The notes: generated by a model not told the origin, from the letters alone. 64,000 nucleotides of DNA from Piromyces finnis (GCA_002104945.1 MCFH01000063.1:124001-188000), one strand, 5' to 3'; shown: positions 11,708 through 24,368, counted from the first letter of the stretch. Numbers and translations: made by a program.

Positions 11708-12425
11708 TTTCTGTACTATTATTATGTTATTTCTTATATATTTTATATTTAAATAATTTCCTATTTTATTAATTATTATTATTTCTTATTTTTGTTTATT
11801 AATTAATTATTGTTGATATTATTGATAATAATTATTGTCTATACTATTATTAAATGATAAATTTTTATTATAATTTATTATTATTATCTTAGAATATGAT
11901 CGTCAAATATTTGTATTTTCAATATTATTACTAATTATTATTAATTATTACTAATTATTAATCATTAATTATTTATTATTTATTATTTATCCTTTTATAT
12001 TTATTATTATTATTATTCAATGTTTAGTAATATAATTATTTGTGATATGTTATTTACTAGTGTTTTAACTATTTTATTTATGATTATATAATTTCAATTT
12101 ATATATATATATATATATTTATATTTTTTATATTTCTATTACTTTAATATATCTTGCATAATATAATTTATTTTATTGTTAATTTTAATTTAATTATCAT
12201 ATCAAGTCACATAACAATTTATATATTTAAAATATTATTTATTATTATTTGTATATTTTATATTTCAATTGCTCGATTGATGTATATAAATCACTTTATG
12301 TAAATGTATTTATATAATTTCATATGTTTTATTATAATTGTTATTAAATATTATTATTCACTATTAATATATATTTTATTCAATAACATATTTTTTTTTT
12401 TTTTTTTTTTTTGTTTTATATATAT
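11708..12425. other. AT-rich spacer
   Basis: Almost pure A+T with (TA)n near 12100-12120 and a T run of about 22 near 12390-12412. No coding or RNA signal was seen. Confidence 0.6.
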
Positions 12426-12547
12426 TGTAATGAGGTATATCTAATGATAAGGGTTAGACTAGAAAATCATTAAGGTTAGATTAATGAAAATTTCATAATT
12501 ATATTTTTATAACCAATCATTAAGTAATTAATTCACTTATCAAATTG

Positions 12548-12578
<31 letters not shown>

Positions 12579-12813
12579 TAATTTTCATGTATAAAAGAGA
12601 GAATAAGAAAGATAAAATAGTTCTTTAGTGTTTTTATTAATAATTAATAAAAATTAGTTTTTTTTTTGTTTCGTCTTTAGTTTGATAATACACTGACCTA
12701 GCGAGTTAGTCGTATTATAATAATAAATTTAATAAATAAACATTATTAAAAAAAAAATACATATATTTGATACATTAGAGTGTGTGTGTTTATTATTATA
12801 ATATTTCGTTACA
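12426..12813 (+). repeat. E3 5' LTR
   Basis: 388 bp, TGTAATGAGG...TTCGTTACA, with an internal A27 run. It is identical to the 3' copy except for A-run length. Confidence 0.93.
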
Positions 12814-12828
12814 ATAAAAACACTCTAA
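12775..12828 (+). promoter_or_regulatory. Possible self-priming hairpin of E3
   Basis: TTAGAGTGT near the 3' end of the LTR (12775-12783) is perfectly complementary to ACACTCTAA just after the LTR (12820-12828). A further TTTAT/ATAAA pairing could extend to the LTR border at 12814. No tRNA-type primer site is evident there. In Tf1-like elements the RNA 5' end folds back to prime at this position. This is inference from complementarity only. Confidence 0.35.
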
Positions 12829-12882
12829 GAAAAAGATCGCTACCTCAGTGCCTCGTTTATTTGCTTACTTCTAATTTTTTTT

Positions 12883-15800
12883 ATGGATAACTCTGCTGAT
12901 TTGAAGAACGGTTTTGATGGCAACCGTCGCTACCTGAAGGGATTCTTAGCCAAAATGGACATGATCTTTATGATCCATCCTGAAATAGGAAGGGACGATG
13001 GAGAAAAGGTCTTCTACGTCGTTAGTCGCCTCTACGGGGATGCAATGAATTGGGCTGCTACCTTGATTAACAACCATGATCCTTGCTTACAGGATTATGG
13101 CGCCTTTGTTGGAAAGCTGAAGGCTGCTTTTGGTTTTCAGGATATGGTCTATACTGCCAACCAAAAGCTCAAGAAGATCAAACAACATGGCCTATCCAAT
13201 ACTCAAGAGTATATCAAGGAATTTAACTACTATGCTGATGAATCCACTTGGAATGAACAAGCCAAGATGGATGCTTTTGTTGATGGGTTGGACGATAGAA
13301 TCGCCACCCATATCCTTCAGATGTTTCCTGGCCCTTCTACCTTGATAAACTTACAAACAATAGCCAGTCGTATAGGAAGTAGATTGGCATGCCACCAAGA
13401 GGAAATAAACAGAAGATCCAATAGAAGTTTCCGTTCTAAACAAAGCTTCCAATCCCGCTCCTCAGAAAGATCTACAAGTAAATCCACTCAGCCCAAGAAG
13501 GAAAATAATTTTGGCCCCATTTCAAGTGAAGAACGTAGCCGCCGAATGAAAGAGAATCTCTGCTTATATTGTGGTAAACCTGGTCACCGATTATCTGAAT
13601 GCCCTATTAGAACCAAAAAGGAAAACCATACTAATAATGCTGGGGTCCATGTTTTGAATGAACAAGAAAAATCCACTCGACTTTCGGATAACTCCTCTTT
13701 ACCTCAAACTGTTATCGATGTTGATGTTGTTCTTCCATACAAATCTGTCGGAACTAAAGTTCTCTTAGATAGTGGTTCACAATTCTGTTTGATAGACCAC
13801 GCCTTTGTTAAGGCCCATGAGATCCCTATAATTACCAAAGTAAAATGCCCACAAATTATAGGTATCGGAGGTCACCAAAAGATTATCGGCCAGACTTGGC
13901 CTATAACTGTGGAACACATGAATCACTCATGCCAGTTACAATTTTACGTCGTAGAATTGCCTTCTTACTGTTGTATTCTTGGCTCTGATTGGCTGGCCCT
14001 TCACAATCCGACAATCAATTTTGCTAGTAAGGACGTTTCCTATCATTCTGAATACTGTAAGGAAAATTGCTTAAGGAAAGAATCTGCTAGCTCTACCACT
14101 TCTGAACTCGAAGACCAATCGAAGGACGAAATGTCAGTTGGAAATACACCTGAATACCCTTTCAATGTATTCACTTGTTTAGAAGAACCTGAAGTTGAGT
14201 CACCCCAAATTCCAATTCACTACTCTCAACACTCCAAAGTGTTCGAGGAAAGGCTCGCTGATAAACTCCCTCCTCATCGCCCGTACGACTGTGAGATCAA
14301 CCTGAGACCAAATAGCAACTTGTTTTATGGTCCAATCTACCGACTTACTGAGAAAGAATCAAAGGTATTAGAAGAAACCATTAATGAAAATTTAAAAAAG
14401 GGGTTTATCCGCAAATCCAAATCGCCAGCTGGTGCTCCCGTTCTGTTTGTCCCGAAGAAGAGTGGAGAACTTCGTATGTGTATCGACTACCGCCGCTTGA
14501 ACGAAATCACCATTAGGAACTCGTACCCTCTCCCATTGATCCAAGACATGTTGGATCATCTAGGAAAAGCTAAGGTGTTCTCGAAGTTAGATCTTCGATC
14601 CGCCTATAACTTGGTAAGAATCAAAGAAGGCGATGAATATAAGACCGCCTTCACCTGTCAATTTGGCCATTTCGAATATCTGGTAATGCCTTTCGGTCTC
14701 AAGAACGCTCCTGCAGTCTTCCAACATTTTATTAACGACGTTCTTGAAGGCATTATCGGTAAATTCGTCTTTTCGTATATTGACGATATTATCATTTTTT
14801 CTGATAATATAGCCGAACATCATGAACACGTCAATGAAGTCCTTCGTAGACTCGAAGAAGCCGGACTGTACGCTAAACTTGAAAAATGTCTATTCGACTC
14901 TCCTTGTCTTGACTTCCTTGGTCATAGAATCTCTGCCTCTGGTATCGGAATGGACCCTAATAAGGTGAAAGCCATTGCGGAATGGCCGACTCCTAAATCG
15001 GTCCATGAACTACAATCTTTCCTAGGCTTAGCCAACTATTATCGTAGATTTATTCCTGGCTTTGCTAAGATTGCTCACCCACTCCACCAACTTTGCAAGA
15101 AGAACACCGCCTTCGTTTGGAACGATACCGCTCAAGATGCTTTTGATGCTTTGGTTAAGCATTTTATTAGTCAGCCTATCCTTGCATATCCTGATGTTGA
15201 CCTACCTTTCGTTGTCGAAACCGATGCAAGCAGCTTCGCCATAGGTGCTGTATTGTCTCAAGTCAACAAGTCCGACAATATTCTTCACCCTGTTGCGTTC
15301 TTTTCTAGATCCCTTACAAACCCGGAGAAGAACTACCCTATCTATGATAAAGAACTTTTGGCTATCGTCGCGTCCTTAGAAGTGTGGAGACATTTTTTGA
15401 AAGGTGCGAATCATCCTTTCAAAATTATATCAGACCACAGAAACCTCCTTTTTCAGAAGAAACCGGAGAAGATGACTCAGAGATTAATTAGATGGTCCCT
15501 TTTCCTTGCTGAATTCGATTTTGTCATTGAATATCGCCCTGGTTCCTCGAACGGGAAAACCGATGCCTTGTCAAGAAGACCTGACTATCTTGATCACTCT
15601 TGCAATTCCGATTCTAATAACTCTGTCTTTCGTCCCGAAAATTTCAGCTCCTGCTTTGCTTCATCCACTCCTTCTTCTCTTCTTGAAAAAATTGCTCTCT
15701 CTTGTAAACTTGACAAATTCTTCATTGAGACTTCTAATCAACTTCTCAATGATAATTGTTCTTCTGACTACAAACTTAGTAACAACGTCCTCCTTTTCCA

Positions 15801-17077
15801 AGATAAAATCTATGTTCCTAATGATTGCCGAGTTGAAATTCTGTCTTCTTGTCATGACTCCCCTGCTGCCGGCCATTTTGGTATTTCAAAAACTTTATCC
15901 TTGATTTCCCGTAACTACTGGTGGCCCAAAATGTATCAGGATGTTAAGGACTATGTCCGTTCTTGTGAGGTCTGCTGTCGTTCGAAATCCTCTAGACATA
16001 AACCTTACGGGTTATTATCCACTCTTCCTTTAGGTGAACGTCCCTGGTCTTCCATTGCTATGGATTTTATCACTGACCTCCCCTCTTCTCGTGGATTTAC
16101 CTGTATCTTCGTTGTCATTGATCGATTGACAAAAATGGCTCACTTTATCCCTCTTGAAAAAGTTCCCACTGCTGAACGTGCTGCCGAAGCTTTCATTAAC
16201 AACGTCTTCAAACTTCATGGATGCCCCTCCGACATTGTTCTCGACCAAGGTTCTCAGTTCACTTCAAAGTTTTGGAAGAAATTCTTTGCTACCCTCAAGA
16301 TTGATTTGAAATACTCTTCTGCTTATCACCACCAATCCAATGGCCAGACGGAGAGAGTGAACTCCGTTGTAGAACAATATCTACGCTGCTTCTCAAATTA
16401 CAAAGGCACTAACTGGATCGAATACTTAAGCCTAGCTGAATTTAGTTACAATAATTCAGTTCAAGAATCTGCAAAACAAACACCCTTCTTCTTGAACTAT
16501 GGTTTCCATCCTAATTTTAATCCAACAATTCCAACAACAAGTGAAGTTCCAAGAGCTGAAGAATACACAAAAGAATTAAAAGAAATTATCAGCACCCTCA
16601 AGAAAAACCTTTCGGAAGCCCAAAAGAAACAAGAACATTTCGCCAATAGACATAGACAACCAGGCCCGTCATTCAAACCAGGAGAAAAGGTATGGTTAAT
16701 CAATAATAATTTAGTTAAGGGAAATAAAAAATTCACCCCTCGGAAACTCGGTCCCTATGAAATTGAACAACAAATATCAGAAGTCTCATTTAAATTGAAA
16801 CTCCCTGGTAACATGAAGATTGATCCGGTATTCCATAAATCATCTCTCGAGCCTTACTTCGAAGGGAAAAGTACAAACCGAAAAGTTCAACCTCCACCAC
16901 CTGTCATTATAAACGAAGAGGAGGAATACGAAGTAGAAGAAATTCTGGACAAAAGAAGACGCTATAACAAAACTCAGTACTTGATCAAATGGAAAGGATA
17001 TCCTATTTCAGAAGCCTCATGGGAACCCGAAGAAAATCTGAACTGTCCAGCAAAGCTAAGAGAATTCAACAAGACCC

Positions 17078-17082
<5 letters not shown>
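12883..17082 (+). CDS. Gag-Pol polyprotein of chromovirus E3 (1399 aa, intact)
   Basis: A single open frame begins at the first ATG after the leader. Gag core with a CCHC knuckle at residues 227-240 ([14 protein letters not shown]). Aspartic protease site DSGS at 296-299. RT with VDYRQLN-type and [13 protein letters not shown] motifs and SYIDD at 631-635. RNase H with [22 protein letters not shown] and SDHRNLL. Integrase with HHCC zinc module ([20 protein letters not shown]) and D,D,E core ([33 protein letters not shown]). C-terminal chromodomain at about 1350-1399 ([28 protein letters not shown]). All key residues are present, so it could be autonomous. The integrase box reads LDQGSQF rather than the usual SDRGSQF. 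The protein is co-linear with E1 and closest to it in the window. The chromodomain is expected to guide integration to histone-marked chromatin. Confidence 0.97.
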
Positions 17083-17140
<58 letters not shown>

Positions 17141-17478
17141 AATAATAATAAAATTAACTAATTTTCATTAATTTTTAGACACAAATGAGGGATATTAATT
17201 TTTAGAATAAACTTAACCGATACCGTTTTGGCGAAGCTCCCATAGGGATTTACTGGACTTACAAGCGTACCAAGAACAAGTACTATCAAACGGCCATATT
17301 GGAACCTTGCCTATGAAACCTCTAGTACTTGTTGGACATACTTTAGTCTTGGCGCCAACCCGCCTTACATCAAAGTTACTCTACCAACCCCGACTTCGAA
17401 CCCACAACCTTCTAGTTCATTGCCAACTACTCGACCATTGTACCACACCTTTTAATTCTCATATGAAGTCAACTGCCT

Positions 17479-17518
<40 letters not shown>
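17081..17518 (-). mobile_element. tRNA-derived SINE-like segment between two poly(A) runs in the E3 3' UTR
   Basis: A 344-bp body (17139-17482), GC-richer than its surroundings, is bracketed by A58 (17081-17138) and A36 (17483-17518). On the minus strand a box A (TGGTCGAGTAGTTGGC, 17422-17437) and a box B (GGTTCGAAGTC, 17392-17402) have tRNA-like spacing. The far end reads TTATTATTATTAG on the minus strand, a simple tail. A plausible history is insertion into one long A tract, the two A runs then being the target duplication. It could instead be an old part of the element. Confidence 0.5.
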
Positions 17519-17520
<2 letters not shown>

Positions 17521-17565
17521 ATTAGCTTATAAATTCGTCTGGAATCCGAATTTAGAGGAGGAGCT

Positions 17566-17687
17566 TGTAATGAGGTATATCTAATGATAAGGGTTAGACT
17601 AGAAAATCATTAAGGTTAGATTAATGAAAATTTCATAATTATATTTTTATAACCAATCATTAAGTAATTAATTCACTTATCAAATTG

Positions 17688-17719
<32 letters not shown>

Positions 17720-17954
17720 TAATTTTCATGTATAAAAGAGAGAATAAGAAAGATAAAATAGTTCTTTAGTGTTTTTATTAATAATTAATAAAAATTAGTT
17801 TTTTTTTTGTTTCGTCTTTAGTTTGATAATACACTGACCTAGCGAGTTAGTCGTATTATAATAATAAATTTAATAAATAAACATTATTAAAAAAAAAATA
17901 CATATATTTGATACATTAGAGTGTGTGTGTTTATTATTATAATATTTCGTTACA
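17566..17954 (+). repeat. E3 3' LTR
   Basis: 389 bp, TGTAATGAGG...TTCGTTACA, directly after the polypurine tract. It is followed by the target duplication TATAT. Confidence 0.93.
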
Positions 17955-17959
17955 TATAT

Positions 17960-19133
17960 ATAAATATATGAAGTAAATATTAATACTTAGCTTCACCGGC
18001 CTTTAAAGGATTCTCCACCAAATTTGATAAGTGTTTAATATTATCTTAATTTATAATTAAATAATTATAAAAGTGATAATGTTCTTATCAATTTATATAA
18101 AAAAAAAAAGATTTAAAGTAAATTTTTATTATAAAGTTATTTGAAATATTTTAATTCGACATAACGATTATTAACAAAATATAAAAGTTATGTTTTAAAA
18201 ACACAATTTTAAAATATATTTTTGAATCAACTCTTTATTTAATACATTTATTAAAAGAATTGATTGATTTTTAAATTAGGAAATAATTACATGTATTTAT
18301 AATTTTCTTTCTGTTTTAACTTTTTAAAATAAAATATTAATATGTTTTAAAATAATAATGAATAATAAATAAAAGAAACAATTTATTTTAAAGTAATTAA
18401 TTTAATTAATATAACACTATTTTACTATTTAAAATGTTATTTATACTATGTTTATTTTATAACAAAAATATAATTTAAACTGAGTTTTAATAAATAATTT
18501 TTATACTTTTAATTAAACATTTAAATATTATTATTATTTATTATTTATTTTTAAGTTGTTTTGAGGGTTAGTTTATATCAAGATTATAATTTCATATTTA
18601 TTAATTCCAATTTATATCAAAATTTTTGTAAAAGGTTTATTATAATATTAGTTAATAGGTTATTAAATTAGTTAATTAAGTTAGTTATTACCTCTCTATA
18701 CGAGTTAATAACTAAATAAAGTTTTATAAAAAATAATAAAAGAAGGAAAATAAATATTATAACACTAAAATAAATATAAACACTTATATAAATATTTTAT
18801 GAAATAACTTTTACTTAAATAATTATATTTTAATTATATCTTTTATTTATTAATTATAATTATCTACATTAATTATTATTATAGTTATTAATTTACTTTA
18901 ATACTAACGCTAAAGTATTTAACGTTAGTTTTGACTATACTATTTAACTATATGAGTTTATTTTCTTTACCACTTGATTGGGTAAAGCAAATAAACTTCC
19001 TATTTAATTAATAACCATTAATATATGGTTATGCATATATTTGGCCAATAAATGGTGACCAGAATATATGGTTTCAATTGAAATATTTGTGGGCAAACTT
19101 ATGGCCACAAATATTTCTTACAATTTTGTAAAG
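17960..19133. other. AT-rich spacer
   Basis: Apart from a short GC-richer phrase near 17988-18020 (cttcaccggcctttaaagg) and a pair of ATTTGTGGCCA-like words near 19040-19115, nothing suggests a gene. Confidence 0.5.
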
Positions 19134-19205
19134 AGCAGCGTAGCGCAGTGGAAGCGTGGTGGGCTCATAACCCACAGGTCGTATGATCGAAACATACCGC
19201 TGCTA
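19134..19205 (+). tRNA. Initiator tRNA-Met (CAU)
   Basis: A 72-nt cloverleaf with acceptor stem AGCAGCG/CGCTGCT and discriminator A. The anticodon loop is CTCATAA on a stem with three consecutive G:C pairs (GGG/CCC), and the T arm is GTATG-ATCGAAA-CATAC. The A1:U72 pair, the GGG/CCC anticodon stem, and A54 and A60 in the T loop are the hallmarks of eukaryotic initiator rather than elongator tRNA-Met. It has no intron. The internal boxes GTAGCGCAGTGG and GATCGAAAC serve as its pol III promoter. Confidence 0.97.
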
Positions 19206-19209
19206 ATAA

Positions 19210-19214
19210 TTTTT
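19210..19214 (+). terminator. Pol III terminator of the initiator tRNA
   Basis: A T5 run four bases after the tRNA 3' end, as expected for RNA polymerase III. Confidence 0.8.
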
Positions 19215-19829
19215 ATTAACTATTAAAAGAAAATACTTTTTTATTTAAAAGTTAAATATTAATTTTTAATTAATTGAAAATTATTTAAACATCTTTTAAA
19301 ATATATTTTTTATATATAAGTAATATTACTTTGATCACAATTACGTTTTCTAAATATAAAATATTAACAATGACTCTTTCATATTTACTAAAAATTAATT
19401 TTATATATAATTCTTTATTTTAGAATTTTTAGTTATTTAAAAATAGTATTTAAAAGTAATTTTTCTTTTAAAATTATATATATATATATATATATAGTAC
19501 AATTTTTATATTGCTCAAAAAAAAAATATAAAAATTATTATAACAATTATATATATTTAATTATATTTAGTTATATTATATATATTTAATATACAAAAAG
19601 AAGAATATACAAAAATTAAATTTCTTATTCTAACTTTCTAATTTTTTTTCTGTATCTTTTCTTGATAAAATATATAATAGTATTATCATTTAACGTCAAC
19701 GCTTATTAATAATACTTTTATTTTTAGATAAAAGCTAATTACTTTTATCTTATTGAATATATTGTAAATAAATTTTTAATTATATTTACTTTATATATTT
19801 CTTTAATTTTACAAAAAAGTTTAAGATCT
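19215..19829. other. AT-rich spacer
   Basis: Contains (TA)n at about 19477-19495 and poly-A/T tracts. It includes the 3' flank of the minus-strand gene that ends at 19830. No other gene is seen. Confidence 0.5.
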
Positions 19830-21035
19830 TTAATTCCAAATCTTGGAACAAATATCATTAATTGATTGACATTTTTGGTAATCACTACCTTGGTAACATT
19901 GGTTAAGAGCAGAGTAACAATCATTAGACTTCTTAGTCTTACAATCCCAATCTTGAGAACCACAGCTAAGATAATCAGAAGAGTTAACATTACTGTTGTT
20001 GTTGTTGTTGTTGTTGTTCCAGTTGTTGTTGTTATTGTTGTTGTTATTATTGTTCCAGTTGTTATTGTTGTTGTTGTTGTTATTATTGTTATTCCAATTA
20101 GTTTGTTGGATAGACTTGGTAGTAGTAGTAGTTGGGAGAGTCTTGGAACCGTTGTTGTTGTTGTTGTTGTTGTTCCAGTTAGTTTGTTGAATAGACTTGG
20201 TAGTAGTAGTAGTTGGGAGAGTCTTGGAACCGTTGTTGTTGTTGTTCCAGTTGTTGTTATTGTTGTTGTTGTTGTTCCAGTTAGTTTGTTGAATAGACTT
20301 GGTAGTAGTAGTAGTTGGGAGAGTCTTGGAACCGTTGTTGTTGTTGTTGTTCCAGTTGTTGTTGTTGTTGTTGTTCCAGTTGTTGTTGTTGTTGTTGTTA
20401 TTCCAGTTAGTTTGTTGAATAGACTTGGTAGTGGTAGTAGTTGGGAGAGTCTTGGAACCGTTGTTGTTGTTGTTGTTGTTCCAGTTGTTGTTATTGTTGT
20501 TGTTATTGTTATTCCAGTTAGTTTGTTGGATAGACTTGGTAGTAGTAGTAGTTGGGAGAGTCTTAGAACCGTTGTTGTTGTTGTTGTTGTTGTTCCAGTT
20601 GTTGTTGTTGTTGTTGTTATTGTTATTCCAGTTAGTTTGTTGGATAGACTTAGTAGTAGTAGTAGTTGGGAGAGTCTTGGAACCGTTGTTGTTGTTGTTG
20701 TTGTTCCAGTTGTTGTTGTTGTTGTTGTTGTTATTCCAGTTAGTTTGTTGGATAGACTTGGTAGTAGTAGTAGTTGGGAGAGTCTTGGAACCGTTGTTGT
20801 AATTGTTGTTGTTGTTGTTGTAATTGTTGTAGGTAGTTGGAAGGGACTTTGATGAAGAAGAAGAGTAACCTGGAATAGTTTTTGCTACATTTATATAAAT
20901 ATAATTTTAAAATATTAATAATTTTATAAGTTTATATAATAAATATTTATAAAAAATTATTATTTTTATCTTACATGATTGACCAAAAACAGAAACGAGG
21001 CATAAAGCTAATAATGAAAGATTAATGTACTTCAT
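19830..21035 (-). CDS. Secreted Asn-rich tandem-repeat protein with a six-Cys C-terminal module
   Basis: Two exons, 20975-21035 and 19830-20884, with a 90-bp intron (GTAAG..TAG), give 371 residues. Exon 1 encodes an almost complete signal peptide (MKYINLSLLALCLVSVFGQS). The mature protein starts with a Ser stretch, then carries seven imperfect repeats of GSKTLPTTTTTKSIQQTNW separated by poly-Asn runs. It ends in a compact domain with six Cys (SCGSQDWDCKTKKSNDCYSALNQC.., ending CSKIWN). The Thr/Asn blocks look like extended, probably glycosylated linker. The Cys-rich end may be a small binding or docking fold, but I do not recognise the family. The opposite strand also translates as a long Val/Leu-rich frame, which is an artefact of the CAA/AAC-type repeats. 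Role unknown; probably extracellular or cell-wall. Confidence 0.85.
20100..20800 (-). repeat. Coding minisatellite, seven units of about 80-125 bp
   Basis: Units contain a near-invariant block (GGTTCCAAGACTCTCCCAAC... to ...AACTAACTGG on the minus strand) separated by AAC runs of variable length. Blocks are centred near 20120, 20200, 20300, 20430, 20545, 20655 and 20770. Length differences between units are multiples of three, so the frame is kept. Confidence 0.85.
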
Positions 21036-24000
21036 TTTCGTTATTTTATTGTCAACAATAAAACTTTTTTATATTTTTATTTAAGTGTATTAAATTTATT
21101 TTTATTATAAATTTTTATTATTTTTTTTTTTTTAAAAATATATCAAATATTTTTAAACTGATGAAAATTAAATTATGAAAAAAAATAAGAGTATTTATAC
21201 TAAATTTTTATTGTTTCATGTTATCTAATTATATATATGAACTTTGTTATTTACATAATTTTTTTTAATACTTTAATTATCAAACTATATTCCTGTTTAA
21301 TTTATTAATATATTAACATTAGTTTTTAATTTATTATTCCTTAAAAAACATATAAAGAGTATTTATATATAATATTAAACTATTATATAATATAAATATT
21401 ATATAATACAAAAAAATTGATTTTCAAAACTTTAATTTTTTTTTTCTACCTATTTTAATACAAAAAATAATGATATTTTATGCTATATAAAATGAAAATT
21501 ATATTAACATTTTAAATTTTATTTTATAGTAATTAAATTAAAATTATGGATAATAAAAATTTTAATATAAAATAAAATTTCAGAGCACTTATTAATTTGT
21601 ATAGTAGATTAAAAATGTAACATTAAGAAACCAATATTTTCCATGAAAATTATTAAATCAACAAATTGCGTTTACATAAATAAATATTTAATTTTTTTAT
21701 GATAAAATTATCATGAACCTTTTTATTGTTATATTGATAATGTTTATTACTTATTAACCTATTAACTGAAAATGCAAAGTCAATTCTATATTAATAATAA
21801 TGATAAAAGGAGAAACAGATTGATCATAAAAAGAATAAATAAATTTAAAATTAATAGTTTTAAAAAAATAATTTAACATGTTAATATTTTTATATAATAT
21901 TATGTTTTAAAATATGTATTTTATTTTTTTTAAAACATTAATTTTAATTAAAACAATTTAAACCTAGAATTAATTTATTTTAATTAAACTTTTTTTGTTC
22001 ATCATCAAAAGTGCATGATATATGTATATTAATTATTTACCATTTAATCATGAATAATATGTATTTTAAAAGAAAGGAAGAAAAGGAATATTGATTTTAT
22101 CAGTATCAATATTAAGTATAAAACTATTTAAAAGATCTCATATTCCTTACCATGAAGTATTATTACTAATCTTTTTTTAAAAAAGGAATCAATTTATATC
22201 AAATCTTAAATTTTATTATTGACATATATGGATTAATTGCGTTTCACTATAACCTATTCAAATATATTAAACTTTAGATAATATTATAACTAGCATATAG
22301 GAATTTTTTTTTTTACTCTATTTAATAATATTATCCCAATAAATATAATTTAAAATTAAGAAACTATTTGTCCCATTTATTTTTTATTTCATTCAACCTT
22401 TTTTATGGTTAATGTATTGTACATTTAACCAATAGTTATCAAGATCTTTATTAATAAAATTATTAAAATTTATATTAATAATCTTAATTACTATTAATTT
22501 ATCAAATTATTAATTTAAAATAATTCAATTAAAACAAAATTTAAAACAAATAAAATTTTTCAGTAGCCGTTGATTTTAATTAATATTGTAATAGAAATAT
22601 AAAAATGGTATAATTAAATTTGTACCAATACATTTATATAATAGCCTTTGAGTAATGTGAGAAGTAATAAATTCTTAAGTAAATAAGATTTAATTAGTTT
22701 TTTTTTTCATCTACCGTTTATTAATTAATTAATGATACTTAATCTTTTTTATGTCATGACGTATGACACATTTATAAAAAGTATTTTCATTAAAAAGATA
22801 TACATGTTACAAAATTATTATTATTAACAACTAAAATAAAAAATATCATTTTAATATTTTATTTTTAAAACCATTAATATTACCCTTTATTATTATTATT
22901 ATTATTCCTATATAGTATTTTTTATTATTATTTCCATTTATTATTATATAGTATAATTTGTGTTATTTCTTTTAGTATTACTATCACCATTCATTTTTTA
23001 TATTATAAAAAAATATGATTTTCACTATATCCTTTATTTTAAAAATATACAATATATATTATTGATTAGTAAATTAATAAATGATGTTTTTTTTTTAATG
23101 GATATTCATTAAAAAGTTGTATTGTATACTACTTGAAAATATGTTTTGAACTTTAAATTTTAATTATAGCATTATTATGTTCCAATAAATCAAACTATTG
23201 TTATTAAATAAAGTTATACCGAGCAATAGAATAAATTCAAAATGAACTTCTATAAAAGTCAATATTTCTATTATTTTTGGATGAGTAAGAATAGAAGGAC
23301 AAATTGAACATTGACTTTATTGAAACATAATAATTAAAAGGTTGGAACAAAATAAAATATTTGAAAAAAAAGGTTAAATTAATTTTATCTCTTTAGTTCT
23401 TTAATTTAAATAGTTTCATGCAACATTAGCCTTTTATGGTTAAATAAAAAAAAAAGAAAATAATTTATAAAAGGAAATTTTTAGCAAAAACTTTATTTTC
23501 ATACACTTTTTTTATTATAGTTTTAACTATTGTATTATGTGTTAATATATTACATTAGTAATACTATATATATATTTTTAAAAATGTGACTAATATTTAT
23601 TAATGTAAATTTAAAACAATTTTACCACTCTTAGTTTGACTAAATATATATTGTAAAAAATATATACAGCTCAATAGTTTATATATAATGGCATTTATAA
23701 AAGTTAATATAATATTATTATTGTATATAAATTCAAGTAGAATATATACATATAATGAAGTTGATTTACAAGAATGAAAAAAAAAAAAAAACATTAACCT
23801 TATTTTTACTAATCATAATCTTATTTAATATCATTAAATTAGTCATAGTTTTTAGTATATCATTAATTTATAATATTTTATATAAATTAAACTTTATAAT
23901 TAATGACCAACCTCTTAAATTTTTTTTTTTTTTTATTTATAATCCATATTAGAAATATAATTTAATTTTCATATCAATAATTAGAATTTGTGGGAAATTA

Positions 24001-24368
24001 ATCATCATTTTATTCATTATTAGCATTTATTATTTTAATAAACATTTTATATATTTCAATTCTTATAATTGAACAAAAACTTTTCAGTAAAAATATATAT
24101 TAATTACTTTGGAATGTATTTTATCGTTTTAATTACTGGTTATGTTACTATATTGTTTTCATATTTATTATTTATATATCTATATTATTATTCTTAACAT
24201 TATTTTTATATTCATCATATTTAATTGATTATTTTGTTTCTATTTGATGAAATAAGAACTTTTTTTTGGATAACAAAGAAACATTGTATATTATATATAT
24301 ATATTATATAATACATTAATATTATGATATTAGGAAAATAATTTATAATAAATATTATATACTAGTGT
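21036..24368. other. Long AT-rich intergenic region
   Basis: About 3.3 kb of A+T-dominated sequence with poly(T) tracts (for example 21118-21133, 22307-22316, 23920-23933) and ATT triplets near 22890-22910. Short ATGs open only lysine-, isoleucine- and phenylalanine-rich frames. No introns with coding flanks or RNA genes were found. Confidence 0.5.

Larger units (their letters stand above)
12426..17954 (+). mobile_element. Full-length, apparently recent Ty3/gypsy chromovirus E3
   Basis: A 5529-bp element with a 5' LTR (12426-12813), one open Gag-Pol frame (12883-17082), a polypurine tract (gaggaggagc, about 17555-17564) and a 3' LTR (17566-17954). The LTRs start TGTAA and end TTACA. By eye they differ only by one A in a homopolymer (27 versus 28 A). 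The flanks give a 5-bp target duplication TATAT (12421-12425 and 17955-17959). Near-identical LTRs with an open frame imply recent insertion. The 3' UTR carries two long A runs around a tRNA-like SINE segment. Confidence 0.93.

Noticed and set aside
17307-17525. Small plus-strand frame ending in poly-Lys
   Set aside because: Translation of the tRNA-like segment and its A36 run.
19866-20852. Plus-strand frame of 328 codons rich in Val, Leu and Ser
   Set aside because: It is the antisense of the spliced Asn/Thr-rich repeat gene. That gene has a signal peptide, a clean intron and a Cys-rich end on the minus strand, whereas the plus frame has only repeat-driven composition.
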